DNA from: Planktothrix sp. FACHB-1365
Lineage (GTDB): Bacteria; Cyanobacteriota; Cyanobacteriia; Cyanobacteriales; Microcoleaceae
Direction: 5' to 3'
Assembly: GCF_014697575.1 (NCBI RefSeq)
Contig: NZ_JACJSC010000036.1
Span: 1 to 55,916, forward strand
DNA: 55,916 nt
The notes below the pieces were generated by a model. It was not told the DNA's origin. It was given only the letters and a program-made list of their open reading frames with translations, and searched no databases. This document shows positions 7,578 to 15,049 of this stretch, in pieces. The position numbers and the translations under genes are program-made. Within the stretch, counting starts at the first letter, position 1; every line of letters starts with the position of its first letter.

Positions 7578-7702
7578 CCGGGTGATACGCGGAGGTTCGT
7601 GGAACAACAATCCCAGGAATTGCCGCAGTGCCAATCGTAACAGAAGCCGGACAGTCGGAACAGGAACTACGGATTTCGTGTTGTCTCCTCCCCGCCTGCG
7701 TG
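7578..7702 (+). repeat. DGR template repeat (TR)
   Basis: A 125-nt non-coding copy of the VR. Read in the VR frame it begins RVIRGGSWNNNPRNCRSANR, showing the AAC/AAT-rich codons typical of a TR, in which adenines mark positions to be mutated. It differs from the VR only at adenines, except that after 7643 it lacks four bases that the VR has (best explained by loss of GAAC from a GGAAC-like motif). The loss would shift the frame if this TR were copied into the VR now. Confidence 0.95.
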
Positions 7703-7850
7703 CGCTCTCCTCGGTCAGAACTGACAGATGGGAATTTGTCGGGAAAATTTAGGGAGAGTCCAGACCTGTTCCGGTGATAGAGGTGACTCTATCCAAAAAT
7801 CAAACCGAGTTAGGTAGCTTGGTAGGCGTAAAAACCGAAAAGTTGCCTAA
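7703..7850 (+). ncRNA. Probable structured DGR RNA downstream of the TR
   Basis: Dense inverted repeats lie directly after the TR. CTCGGT (7710-7715) can pair with ACCGAG (7804-7809) around AGAGTC (7755-7760) / GACTCT (7785-7790). GTCAG (7714-7718) / CTGAC (7721-7725) is an alternative hairpin, and TAGGTAGCTT (7811-7820) pairs imperfectly with AAGTTGCCTA (7840-7849). No reading frame is present. In the Bordetella phage DGR, the roughly 140-nt spacer after the TR is a structured RNA needed for RT/Avd binding and cDNA priming. Size and position agree. The fold was drawn by eye only. Confidence 0.65.
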
Positions 7851-7882
7851 TTTATAATTCTTAGATCAGATTATATCACACT

Positions 7883-7960
7883 TTGAAAGAATATATTATC
7901 ATTTTTGAATGGGCTGGGAGTAACTATTCTGCTTATGTTCCCGACTTACTAGGAAATTAA
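7883..7960 (+). pseudogene. Truncated hicB copy (N-terminal 25 codons)
   Basis: The frame reads MKEYIIIFEWAGSNYSAYVP then DLLGN and a stop, nearly identical to the first 23 residues of the hicB at 5030. The initiation codon is TTG here. The copy ends 3 nt before the Uma2 gene, and its last bases (AGGAAATTAAAC) seem to supply that gene's ribosome binding site. Confidence 0.8.
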
Positions 7961-7963
7961 ACT

Positions 7964-8566
7964 ATGACAACAGCACAGGCGCAAAAACTAACATTTGACA
8001 ACTTTTTAGAACAATGTCCAGAAACAGGAATCTATGAATTTGTGAAGGGAGAAATTATAGAAGTGAGAGCAACAAGAAACCATGATGATGTAGCCAATTT
8101 GCTTTTATTCTGTTTTAATGATGAAATTAGAAGACTTAATCTTAATTTAGTTGTAACTAATAATGCGGTGATCAAAACGGTAACAAAAGACGGCTTAGAA
8201 CAGGGTAGAAATCCTGATGTTAGTGTGATTGACCGAACAATTTGGCGTTCTAATCGTTCTGATTATAATGCCTTAGAAGTGCCAATTCAGTTAGCAGTAG
8301 AAGTGACATCAACGAATTGGGAAGATGACTATGTAGATAAATTAGAAGAATATCAACGGTTAGGAATTTTTGAATATTGGATTGTAGACTATTTAGCGAT
8401 CGCTTCCAGGGCTTACTTAGGAAATCCTAAAATTCCGACTATCTTTGTTTACTCTCTGGATGAAAAAGGTCAGTATCAAAAAACTCAATTTAGAGGAAAT
8501 GATCGGATTATATCACCCACTTTTTCAGAATTATCTTTAACAGCAGAACAAGTGTTAAATGCTTAA
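7964..8566 (+). CDS. Uma2 family (DUF820) putative restriction endonuclease
   Basis: A 200-residue member of the Uma2/DUF820 family, which has a PD-(D/E)XK nuclease fold and is greatly expanded in cyanobacteria. Visible core: GRNPDVSVID (the Asp of PD), LAVEVTSTNWEDDYVDKLEE (the E-x-T then D..K active-site segment) and RLGIFEYWIVDYLA. Length is normal for the family. Members often travel with mobile elements, and their biological role is uncertain. It has replaced the 3' part of a hicB copy, and a diverged GAAATCGGG repeat follows its stop. A HIP1-type GCGATCGC lies in the gene (around 8397-8404). Confidence 0.88.
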   Translation: MTTAQAQKLTFDNFLEQCPETGIYEFVKGEIIEVRATRNHDDVANLLLFCFNDEIRRLNLNLVVTNNAVIKTVTKDGLEQGRNPDVSVIDRTIWRSNRSDYNALEVPIQLAVEVTSTNWEDDYVDKLEEYQRLGIFEYWIVDYLAIASRAYLGNPKIPTIFVYSLDEKGQYQKTQFRGNDRIISPTFSELSLTAEQVLNA

Positions 8567-8577
8567 AAAAATATTCC

Positions 8578-8612
8578 GAGAAATCGGGTTTCTGACTTAA
8601 CCTTTGCTGCAT
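8578..8612. repeat. Partial GAAATCGGGTTTC repeat unit
   Basis: GAGAAATCGGGTTTCTGACT, then TAACCTTTGCTGC, after which the unit breaks off and is joined to the broken hicB at 8629. Best match is the first half of 5252-5319. Confidence 0.7.
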
Positions 8613-8628
8613 CAGAAGAGGAGAAACC

Positions 8629-8679
8629 ATGAAAGAATATATTGTCATTACAGTTAAGGCAATTTCTGTAGCCGCTTAA
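8629..8679 (+). pseudogene. Internally deleted hicB copy (16 codons)
   Basis: Reads MKEYIVITVKAISVAA then a stop. The first seven residues match the hicB N-terminus and the last nine match its C-terminus (TVKTISVAA), so about 55 codons were lost from the middle without a frameshift. AGAGGAG precedes it as in the intact gene. It could be translated, but no HicB fold remains. Confidence 0.8.
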
Positions 8680-8691
8680 CCTATATTAACA

Positions 8692-8778
8692 ATGAGCGAA
8701 TTACCGATTATCCAGAAAACTTATGATTTAATTAAAGAGAAAACCTACTCACGCCTCCCAATTGAAAGGTCAGGTTGA
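8692..8778 (+). pseudogene. Truncated avd copy
   Basis: Codons 1-15 ([15 protein letters not shown]) equal residues 1-15 of avd at 6155, with three silent differences in 45 nt. The sequence then runs into the rpsJ terminator and stops at 8776. It shows that the str-operon 3' boundary is one joint of the island and that a second, diverged avd was once present. Confidence 0.8.
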
Positions 8779-8786
8779 GTAGGTTC
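8733..8786 (-). terminator. Terminator of the str operon (after rpsJ)
   Basis: On the minus strand, AACCTACTCA and TGAGTAGGTT form a perfect 10-bp stem (8776-8785 with 8742-8751) around a 24-nt loop, followed by TTTTCTCTTT. It starts 14 nt after the rpsJ stop. The T-rich tail merges with the truncated avd copy. Confidence 0.75.
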
Positions 8787-8799
8787 ACAACGTTGTCGC

Positions 8800-9117
8800 T
8801 TAGAGTTTTACTTCAATATCAACCCCGGCGGGTAAATCTAATTTCATCAAAGCATCAATGGTTTTAGAAGAAGGCTGATAAATATCAATAATGCGTCGAT
8901 GGGTACGAGTCTCGAAGTGTTCCCGTGAATCTTTATCAACGTGAGGAGAACGCAATAAACAATAAATCCGGCGTTTTGTGGGTAAAGGAATCGGCCCAAT
9001 AGCAGTGGCGCTGGTACGATTAGCCGTATCTACAATTTTCTCGCAGGAAGTATCGAGTAAACGGCGATCAAACGCTTTGAGACGAATCCGAATTTTTTGC
9101 TGTTGAATAGTAGCCAT
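8800..9117 (-). CDS. rpsJ: 30S ribosomal protein S10
   Basis: A 105-residue protein, normal S10 length. It begins [20 protein letters not shown] and contains the S10 signature region [20 protein letters not shown] followed by [16 protein letters not shown]10 is part of the 30S head and, with NusB, of antitermination complexes. It is the last gene of the minus-strand str operon, 140 nt after tuf, and its transcript ends at the hairpin at 8733-8786. The linkage of rpsJ to tuf is the usual cyanobacterial arrangement. The ATG at 9117 is the only sensible start. Confidence 0.98.
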   Translation of the reverse strand: MATIQQQKIRIRLKAFDRRLLDTSCEKIVDTANRTSATAIGPIPLPTKRRIYCLLRSPHVDKDSREHFETRTHRRIIDIYQPSSKTIDALMKLDLPAGVDIEVKL

Positions 9118-9257
9118 TTTGATGTTGAGTTTTCTAGGTTCAGGATGAAGGGTTTGATAAATTTTCGTTTTTCTAAGATAGAAGGCGGAGAAAAGGGAAT
9201 CAAACCTTTCTCCTTTTCTGCCACCTTTCCATCAACCAGACTGTTTAATTCTGGTGT

Positions 9258-10487
9258 CTACTTCAGGATTTTGGACACAACGCCCGCACCCACAGTCCGG
9301 CCACCTTCACGAATGGCAAACCGCATCCCTTGTTCAATCGCAATGGGGTTAATCAGTTCCACCGTCATTTTAATCCGGTCTCCCGGCATGACCATTTCAG
9401 CATCCTTACCTTCATCTGAGGTAAATGTTTGAATGGTTCCAGTAACATCCGTTGTCCGTACATAGAACTGGGGACGATAACCGGGGAAGAAAGGAGTTTT
9501 ACGACCGCCTTCTTCTGCCTTTAAAACATAAACTTCTGCTTCAAACTGAGTATGAGGAGTAATGGAACCGGGTTTAGCAATCACCATACCCCGTTCAATA
9601 TCGGTTTTTTGGATACCCCGTAACAGAAGTCCGGCGTTGTCTCCAGCCATCCCTTCCTCAAGACTTTTCTTGAACATTTCTATCCCGGTCACGATGGTAG
9701 CACGGGTTGGTTTAATTCCGACCAATTCAACGTTATCGCCCACCTTGACTTTACCCCGTTCAATCCGGCCCGTTGCTACTGTACCCCGTCCAGTAATGGA
9801 GAACACGTCTTCAACCGCCATCAAGAAAGGTTTGTCAATATCCCGCTCAGGAGTGGGGATATAGGCATCCACTTCTTCCATGAGTTTGTAGATTTTATCT
9901 ACCCACGGGTTCCCACCTTGAGGTAGTTTAGGATTAGCAACCATGGCATCTAAAGCTTCTTTCGCAGATCCAGCCACAATGGGGATATTGTCACCGTCGA
10001 ATTGGTAGGAAGTTAACAGTTCCCGTACTTCCAGTTCTACCAGTTCTAACAGTTCCTCATCATCCACCATGTCTTCCTTGTTCAGGAACACAACAATATT
10101 GGGAACCCCAACCTGTTTGGCTAAGAGGATGTGTTCACGGGTTTGGGGCATAGGGCCATCCGCCGCAGACACCACTAAAATTGCACCGTCCATCTGGGCG
10201 GCACCCGTGATCATGTTTTTCACATAGTCGGCGTGTCCCGGACAGTCCACGTGAGCATAGTGACGATCTTTGGTTTCATACTCAACGTGAGCGGTATTGA
10301 TGGTAATCCCCCGTGCTTTCTCTTCGGGTGCGGCATCAATTTCGTCGTATTTTTTAGCTTGGGCTTGACCCAGGGCTGCCAAAGTCATGGTAATTGCAGC
10401 CGTTAAAGTGGTTTTACCGTGGTCAACGTGGCCAATGGTACCGATGTTAACGTGGGGTTTTGTCCGTTCAAATTTTGCGCGTGCCAT
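9258..10487 (-). CDS. tuf: Translation elongation factor Tu
   Basis: A 409-residue EF-Tu, the length usual in cyanobacteria. G-domain motifs are [10 protein letters not shown] (P loop, about 19-28), the RGITINTAH switch I region, DCPGHADY (G3), NKEDM (G4) and GSAK (G5). Domains 2 and 3 are complete, ending [13 protein letters not shown]-Tu delivers aminoacyl-tRNA to the ribosome A site. Its position after fusA and before rpsJ is standard. Reading frames on the other strand within it are shadows. The 132-nt gap to fusA holds no gene. Confidence 0.99.
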   Translation of the reverse strand: MARAKFERTKPHVNIGTIGHVDHGKTTLTAAITMTLAALGQAQAKKYDEIDAAPEEKARGITINTAHVEYETKDRHYAHVDCPGHADYVKNMITGAAQMDGAILVVSAADGPMPQTREHILLAKQVGVPNIVVFLNKEDMVDDEELLELVELEVRELLTSYQFDGDNIPIVAGSAKEALDAMVANPKLPQGGNPWVDKIYKLMEEVDAYIPTPERDIDKPFLMAVEDVFSITGRGTVATGRIERGKVKVGDNVELVGIKPTRATIVTGIEMFKKSLEEGMAGDNAGLLLRGIQKTDIERGMVIAKPGSITPHTQFEAEVYVLKAEEGGRKTPFFPGYRPQFYVRTTDVTGTIQTFTSDEGKDAEMVMPGDRIKMTVELINPIAIEQGMRFAIREGGRTVGAGVVSKILK

Positions 10488-10619
10488 TTTGAATTACAAA
10501 TTGAAAGTTTTCAAGAAAAATAATTGAGGAAAGGGGTCAGACGTCAGGGGTGGGTTGTTGGCTTTGAGTGGTTAACCGGGAACCGACAACCTCAAACCTG
10601 ACAATCCGCGAGTGCCTAT

Positions 10620-12698
10620 TTAGTTTCCTTTGCTCTTGGCAACAATAGCATCAGCAACGCTACGAGGAACTTCCTCATAGTGGCTGAACTCCATTGTGAA
10701 AATGCCACGACCTTGGGTTTTAGAACGGATGTCAGTTGCATAACCAAACATCTCAGCTAAGGGAACCTTAGCGGTCACTTTGGCAATACCCTGAGCCGTA
10801 TCTTGGCCCTCAATTTGGCCTCGGCGAGAGTTGAGGTCTCCAATGACGTTACCAATAAAGTCTTCTGGGACTTCTACCTCAACTTTCATCATCGGCTCTA
10901 ACAGCACGGGTGAAGCTTTACTCACCGCTTCTTTAAGTGCCATGGAGCCAGCGATCTTGAATGCCATTTCTGAGGAGTCTACATCGTGGTAAGATCCATC
11001 CACCAGAGTGGCTTTCACATCAATTAAGGGATAACCGGCAACCACACCCGTTTCACAAGCTTCTTTAATCCCTTGTTCAGCCGGGTTGATGTACTCTTTG
11101 GGTACAGTTCCCCCAACAATTTTGGAAACAAATTCAAATCCGCTACCCGGTTCACCCGGTTCGAGATTAATCACAACGTGACCGTATTGACCTTTACCGC
11201 CACTTTGACGGATGAATTTGCCTTCGGCTCGATTCACCGGTTTGCGGATGGTTTCCCGATAAGCAACTTGAGGAGCACCAACATTCGCCTCTACTTTGAA
11301 CTCCCGCAGCATCCGGTCTACCAGAATTTCTAAGTGGAGTTCACCCATCCCAGCAATCACGGTTTGGTTCGTCTCAGAATCAACGGAAACCCGGAAGGTG
11401 GGGTCTTCCTCTGACAAAGACTGGAGAGCTTTGGAAAGTTTTTCCATGTCCTGTTTCGTTTTGGGTTCCACCGCAACAGAAATAACAGGTTCAGGAATAA
11501 ACAGAGATTCCAAAATAATTGGGTTCGCGTCATCACAGAGGGTATCACCGGTGAGGGTATCTTTCAAACCCAATGCCGCTCCTAAGTCTCCAGCCCGAAG
11601 TTCATCGACTTCAATCCGATCATCAGCTTTGAGAACGATCAAGCGAGAAATCCGTTCTTTCTTATTTTTTGAGGAGTTTAAAACATAACTCCCCTTTTGC
11701 AGAACACCGGAATAGACCCGCACAAAGGTCAAACGGCCATAGGGATCAGCCATGATCTTAAAGGCCAGTGCCGATAGCGGAGCATTATCATCGGCATAAC
11801 GGACGGCAATTTCACCATCGGGTAAGGTTCCCTGAATCGGAGGAACTTCCGCCGGAGCCGGGAGATAGTCAACCACCGCATCTAACAGTTGTTGTACCCC
11901 TTTGTTTTTGAAGGCTGAACCACAAAGTAAGGGAACAATTGTCCCATCAATCGTTCCTTTGCGTAACTGCGTCCGAATTTCTTCGTTCGTCAGTTCTTCC
12001 CCTTCGAGATACTTCTCCATCAGGTGATCGTCGGTCTCAGCAACTGATTCCACCAGTTTCACGCGGTATTCTTCAGCAACTGCTTTGACTTCTTCAGGAA
12101 TATCATCCGTGACTTGGATATCCGTTCCTTTATCGTTGGTGTAGATATAAGCTTTCATCTCCACCAAATCCACTAAGCCTTGGAGGTTGTCTTCACTTCC
12201 AATGGGGACTTGGATGGGAACTGCATTCGCTCTTAATCGATCGCGGATTTGTTCATAAACTTTGAAAAAATTCGCGCCCGTGCGATCCATTTTGTTCACA
12301 AAGACAATCCGAGGGACTTTATAGCGATCGGCTTGTCTCCAAACGGTTTCAGATTGGGGCTGAACACCGCCAACGGAACAAAAGACTGCAATCACACCGT
12401 CTAACACCCGCATGGAGCGTTCGACTTCAATGGTGAAGTCTACGTGACCGGGAGTGTCAATGATATTGATCTTATGATCTTTCCAACTGGTAGTAATCGC
12501 GGCAGCCGTGATGGTAATTCCACGCTCCCGCTCTTGAGCCATCCAGTCGGTTACTGCGGTTCCTTCATGGACTTCGCCCATTTTATGAACCACGCCAGAG
12601 TAAAATAAAATCCGCTCTGTTGTGGTTGTCTTGCCCGCATCGATATGGGCTGCAATACCAATATTCCGTACTCTCTCAAGCGGGACGGTACGTGCCAC
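10620..12698 (-). CDS. fusA: Translation elongation factor G
   Basis: A 692-residue EF-G, normal length. Motifs are [19 protein letters not shown] (P loop, about 17-35), RERGITI (switch I), DTPGHVDF (G3) and NKMD (G4); later domains include [15 protein letters not shown] and a C-terminal [19 protein letters not shown] domain V. It drives GTP-dependent translocation and ribosome recycling. AGGAGGT lies 6-7 nt before the ATG at 12698 (read on the minus strand), a strong ribosome binding site. It lies 68 nt after rpsG in the str operon. Confidence 0.99.
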   Translation of the reverse strand: MARTVPLERVRNIGIAAHIDAGKTTTTERILFYSGVVHKMGEVHEGTAVTDWMAQERERGITITAAAITTSWKDHKINIIDTPGHVDFTIEVERSMRVLDGVIAVFCSVGGVQPQSETVWRQADRYKVPRIVFVNKMDRTGANFFKVYEQIRDRLRANAVPIQVPIGSEDNLQGLVDLVEMKAYIYTNDKGTDIQVTDDIPEEVKAVAEEYRVKLVESVAETDDHLMEKYLEGEELTNEEIRTQLRKGTIDGTIVPLLCGSAFKNKGVQQLLDAVVDYLPAPAEVPPIQGTLPDGEIAVRYADDNAPLSALAFKIMADPYGRLTFVRVYSGVLQKGSYVLNSSKNKKERISRLIVLKADDRIEVDELRAGDLGAALGLKDTLTGDTLCDDANPIILESLFIPEPVISVAVEPKTKQDMEKLSKALQSLSEEDPTFRVSVDSETNQTVIAGMGELHLEILVDRMLREFKVEANVGAPQVAYRETIRKPVNRAEGKFIRQSGGKGQYGHVVINLEPGEPGSGFEFVSKIVGGTVPKEYINPAEQGIKEACETGVVAGYPLIDVKATLVDGSYHDVDSSEMAFKIAGSMALKEAVSKASPVLLEPMMKVEVEVPEDFIGNVIGDLNSRRGQIEGQDTAQGIAKVTAKVPLAEMFGYATDIRSKTQGRGIFTMEFSHYEEVPRSVADAIVAKSKGN

Positions 12699-12766
12699 AG
12701 CTACCTCCTTTTTAAACCTTTATTAAGATTTTATACGTTTACGGATATCACTGCTATCCCCAATTT

Positions 12767-13237
12767 TTAATACCGATAATGAGCAAAGGCTTTGTTAGCT
12801 TCTGCCATCCGGTGGGTTTCTTCCCGTTTGCGAACTGCACTTCCGGTTTCGTTGGCAGCATCCATCAGTTCATTGGCTAATCGTACCGCCATGGAACGTC
12901 CGGTTCTGGCTCTAGCATATTGAATTAACCAACGTAAAGCTAAAGCTGTTCCCCGTTCTGAGCGCACTTCCATCGGAACTTGATAGGTTGCACCGCCAAC
13001 CCGTCGTGCTTTGACTTCCACGAGGGGGGTAGCATTGCGAACGGCTTTTTCAAACACCTCTAAAGGTTCTGAACCCGTTCTTTCTTCGATTGTTTTTAGC
13101 GCCTGATAAATGATCCGGTAAGCAATGGATTTTTTTCCATGTTTCATGATGCGACGTACCATCATGCTAACTAAGCGACTGTTATAAACCGGATCGGCGG
13201 GAATCGGACGCTTTTGTACAACTCGGCGACGAGACAT
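12767..13237 (-). CDS. rpsG: 30S ribosomal protein S7
   Basis: A 156-residue S7 beginning [20 protein letters not shown], with the signature [20 protein letters not shown] and the conserved [21 protein letters not shown]7 nucleates assembly of the 30S head by binding the 3' domain of 16S rRNA and sits at the E site. It is the second gene of the minus-strand str operon, 132 nt after rpsL. Its length matches other cyanobacteria and plastids. In enteric bacteria S7 can autoregulate the str mRNA; no equivalent structure was sought here. Confidence 0.98.
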   Translation of the reverse strand: MSRRRVVQKRPIPADPVYNSRLVSMMVRRIMKHGKKSIAYRIIYQALKTIEERTGSEPLEVFEKAVRNATPLVEVKARRVGGATYQVPMEVRSERGTALALRWLIQYARARTGRSMAVRLANELMDAANETGSAVRKREETHRMAEANKAFAHYRY

Positions 13238-13369
13238 ATTGTATCTTCCTCAACACAATAGATGATTTTAGATTCGAGCGTGATGAGTACAAGTCATCAC
13301 AGGCTAGATGCTGTTAGTCTTGAGCTAACAACACCTAGCTTGCTTCAACTTGACCATGACTCAAAGCTC

Positions 13370-13741
13370 TTATTTAGGACGCTTGGCACCATACTTCGAG
13401 CGTCCCTGACGACGATCTTTGACTCCCGCCGTGTCTAATGTTCCCCGAATAATGTGATATCGAACTCCAGGCAAATCTTTCACCCGACCGCCTCGAATCA
13501 TTACTACGGAGTGTTCTTGCAAGTTGTGACCAATACCCGGAATATATGCTGTCACTTCATAGCCAGAGGTTAGCCGCACCCTTGCCACCTTACGCAGCGC
13601 GGAATTAGGTTTTTTAGGGGTGGTTGTATAAACCCGTGTGCAGACTCCCCGCCGTTGAGGGCAACTCTTGAGGGCGGGCGATTTTGTTTTCTTCTGAGTC
13701 TGTTCCCGTGCAGAACGAATTAGTTGCTGGATAGTGGGCAT
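13370..13741 (-). CDS. rpsL: 30S ribosomal protein S12
   Basis: A 123-residue S12 starting [20 protein letters not shown], with the decoding-site loops [12 protein letters not shown] and [13 protein letters not shown]. The lysines in both loops, where substitutions give streptomycin resistance in other bacteria, are wild-type. S12 checks codon-anticodon pairing at the A site. It is the first gene of the str operon, and the 249 nt upstream carries heptamer repeats and probably its promoter, though I could not pick out one convincing box. The KRPK ending is normal for the family. Confidence 0.98.
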   Translation of the reverse strand: MPTIQQLIRSAREQTQKKTKSPALKSCPQRRGVCTRVYTTTPKKPNSALRKVARVRLTSGYEVTAYIPGIGHNLQEHSVVMIRGGRVKDLPGVRYHIIRGTLDTAGVKDRRQGRSKYGAKRPK

Positions 13742-13928
13742 GAGTTACGACATACTGAATTAATTCGGCAATTTGAAGTTTTGAGGTATCTCCACTGAAA
13801 TATCCCTCCCCGATCTGGGGATGGGACTTTCTTTCAAAAGTTAGGGTCAGATGTTGACACCCAAAAGATCATAATAACCTATCCAGTCACTTTTGGCAAA
13901 CTTTCTGTTGTAGGGAACAGGGAACAGG

Positions 13929-13956
13929 GAATTACGAATTACGAATTACGAATTAC
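13929..13956. repeat. Heptamer tandem repeat, GAATTAC x4
   Basis: Four exact GAATTAC units plus a GAAT remnant, preceded by two GGGAACA units. Short tandemly repeated heptamers between genes are typical of filamentous cyanobacteria. Confidence 0.85.
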
Positions 13957-13990
13957 GAATGGGGAATGAAAAGAATAAAGAGTTGACTGT

Positions 13991-14320
13991 CTAGGTTTGA
14001 GGAACAAAAGAATAGCTACAACTACAGCTTTGGGAGGCGTTGGGGTTTTGGAAGCGAAACCCACCCCCCATTAAATCTTCAGAATAGTCAATGGTTAAGT
14101 TTTCTAGGTACTTTAAATTTTCCGAGGCAATCACAATTTCAATCTCAGGGAATTGATAAACGACATCACTCGACTGGCGTTGGTGATCAAATCCCATTGT
14201 ATAAGACCAGTCGCAGCAGCCTCCCTTTTGAACTCCAAGACGAAAGAGGACATGAGGATGATTTTGCTTGGACTTAAGGCGCAGAACCTCACGAGTTGCT
14301 GCTGGACTGAGAGAAATCAT
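13991..14320 (-). CDS. HesB/IscA-family iron-sulfur assembly protein
   Basis: A 109-residue A-type Fe-S carrier. It has the fold-typical start (ISLSPAATREVLRLKS) and the three cysteines expected for metal or cluster binding at C35, C99 and C101, the same numbering as E. coli IscA. The C-terminal motif is Cys-Ser-Cys in place of the common Cys-Gly-Cys. An extra cysteine (C36) and the Gly-rich EDLMGGGFRFQNPNA are normal. It probably accepts or passes on [2Fe-2S]/[4Fe-4S] clusters in the cytoplasm. It lies upstream of rpsL on the same strand but 249 nt away, so co-transcription is doubtful. No isc/suf genes are nearby. Confidence 0.85.
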   Translation of the reverse strand: MISLSPAATREVLRLKSKQNHPHVLFRLGVQKGGCCDWSYTMGFDHQRQSSDVVYQFPEIEIVIASENLKYLENLTIDYSEDLMGGGFRFQNPNASQSCSCSYSFVPQT

Positions 14321-14387
14321 GGAACACCTGCTTACAAAAACGTTAACCCATTTTTAGATTATCAGGGAGATAGCGTTCTGGTCATCT

Positions 14388-14804
14388 CTACGCAGGTGTA
14401 CGAGAATAGTCATCTTGGAATCGGATAATATCATCCTCTCCCAAGTATTCCCCGTTCTGGACTTCGATTAAGACAAGGGGAATAACACCGGGGTTTTCCA
14501 AGCGGTGAGACATACATTGAGGAACATAAGTGGACTGGTTGGAGAATAAAATTTCTTCACAATCCCCACAAACAACCCTAGCAGTTCCTGCCACAACAAT
14601 CCAGTGTTCACTACGATGATGGTGCATTTGTAAACTCAGCCGATGACCGGGTTTGACTTCAATGCGCTTAATTTTATATCCTGGCCCTTCTTCGAGTGTC
14701 GTAAATGAACCCCAAGGTCTCAATTCTGTTGTGGCATTACATACAGTCGGGATATTCTCGATGGAGGGTTTAGAATTTTCAACACTTTCCTTGACTGCTA
14801 CCAT
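14388..14804 (-). CDS. Cupin protein, mannose-6-phosphate isomerase type II C-terminal domain
   Basis: A 138-residue single cupin, equivalent to the C-terminal isomerase half of bifunctional mannose-1-P guanylyltransferase/mannose-6-P isomerase. Visible are RPWGSFTTLEEGPGYKIKRI, then KPGHRLSLQMHHHRSEHWIV (cupin motif 1 with the metal-binding His cluster and Glu) and a second motif around PQCMSHRLENPG. The nucleotidyltransferase half is absent, as is common for stand-alone cyanobacterial versions. The likely reaction is fructose-6-P to mannose-6-P interconversion for polysaccharide synthesis, but substrate is not proven. ATG at 14804. It is followed by a 67-nt gap to the IscA-like gene on the same strand. 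The 245 nt upstream (14805-15049) holds no gene. Confidence 0.85.
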   Translation of the reverse strand: MVAVKESVENSKPSIENIPTVCNATTELRPWGSFTTLEEGPGYKIKRIEVKPGHRLSLQMHHHRSEHWIVVAGTARVVCGDCEEILFSNQSTYVPQCMSHRLENPGVIPLVLIEVQNGEYLGEDDIIRFQDDYSRTPA

Positions 14805-15049
14805 GATTCTGTTTCCTTATCAACGATTTGACGGAAGTTCGATTGCGGTTCAAACCTAGGGTGGTATGGGTGAACACTTGGATGAATCTCAACGTCCTCA
14901 AGAATACCCATCACAACCACCATAGCAAATGCACCCTGGCTGCTGTCACTATCATAATCGCCTTTAATCTAGCTCTGGTCAAATCTTTACAGAAACTTCG
15001 CAAAAGTTGATGGTTAAAGGTTGGCTGTTGACTGTTGACTGTTAGCTGA

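Noticed and set aside
9097-11688. Plus-strand ORFs of 86-130 codons over tuf and fusA
   Set aside because: Shadows of highly expressed minus-strand genes with strong codon bias; no domains.
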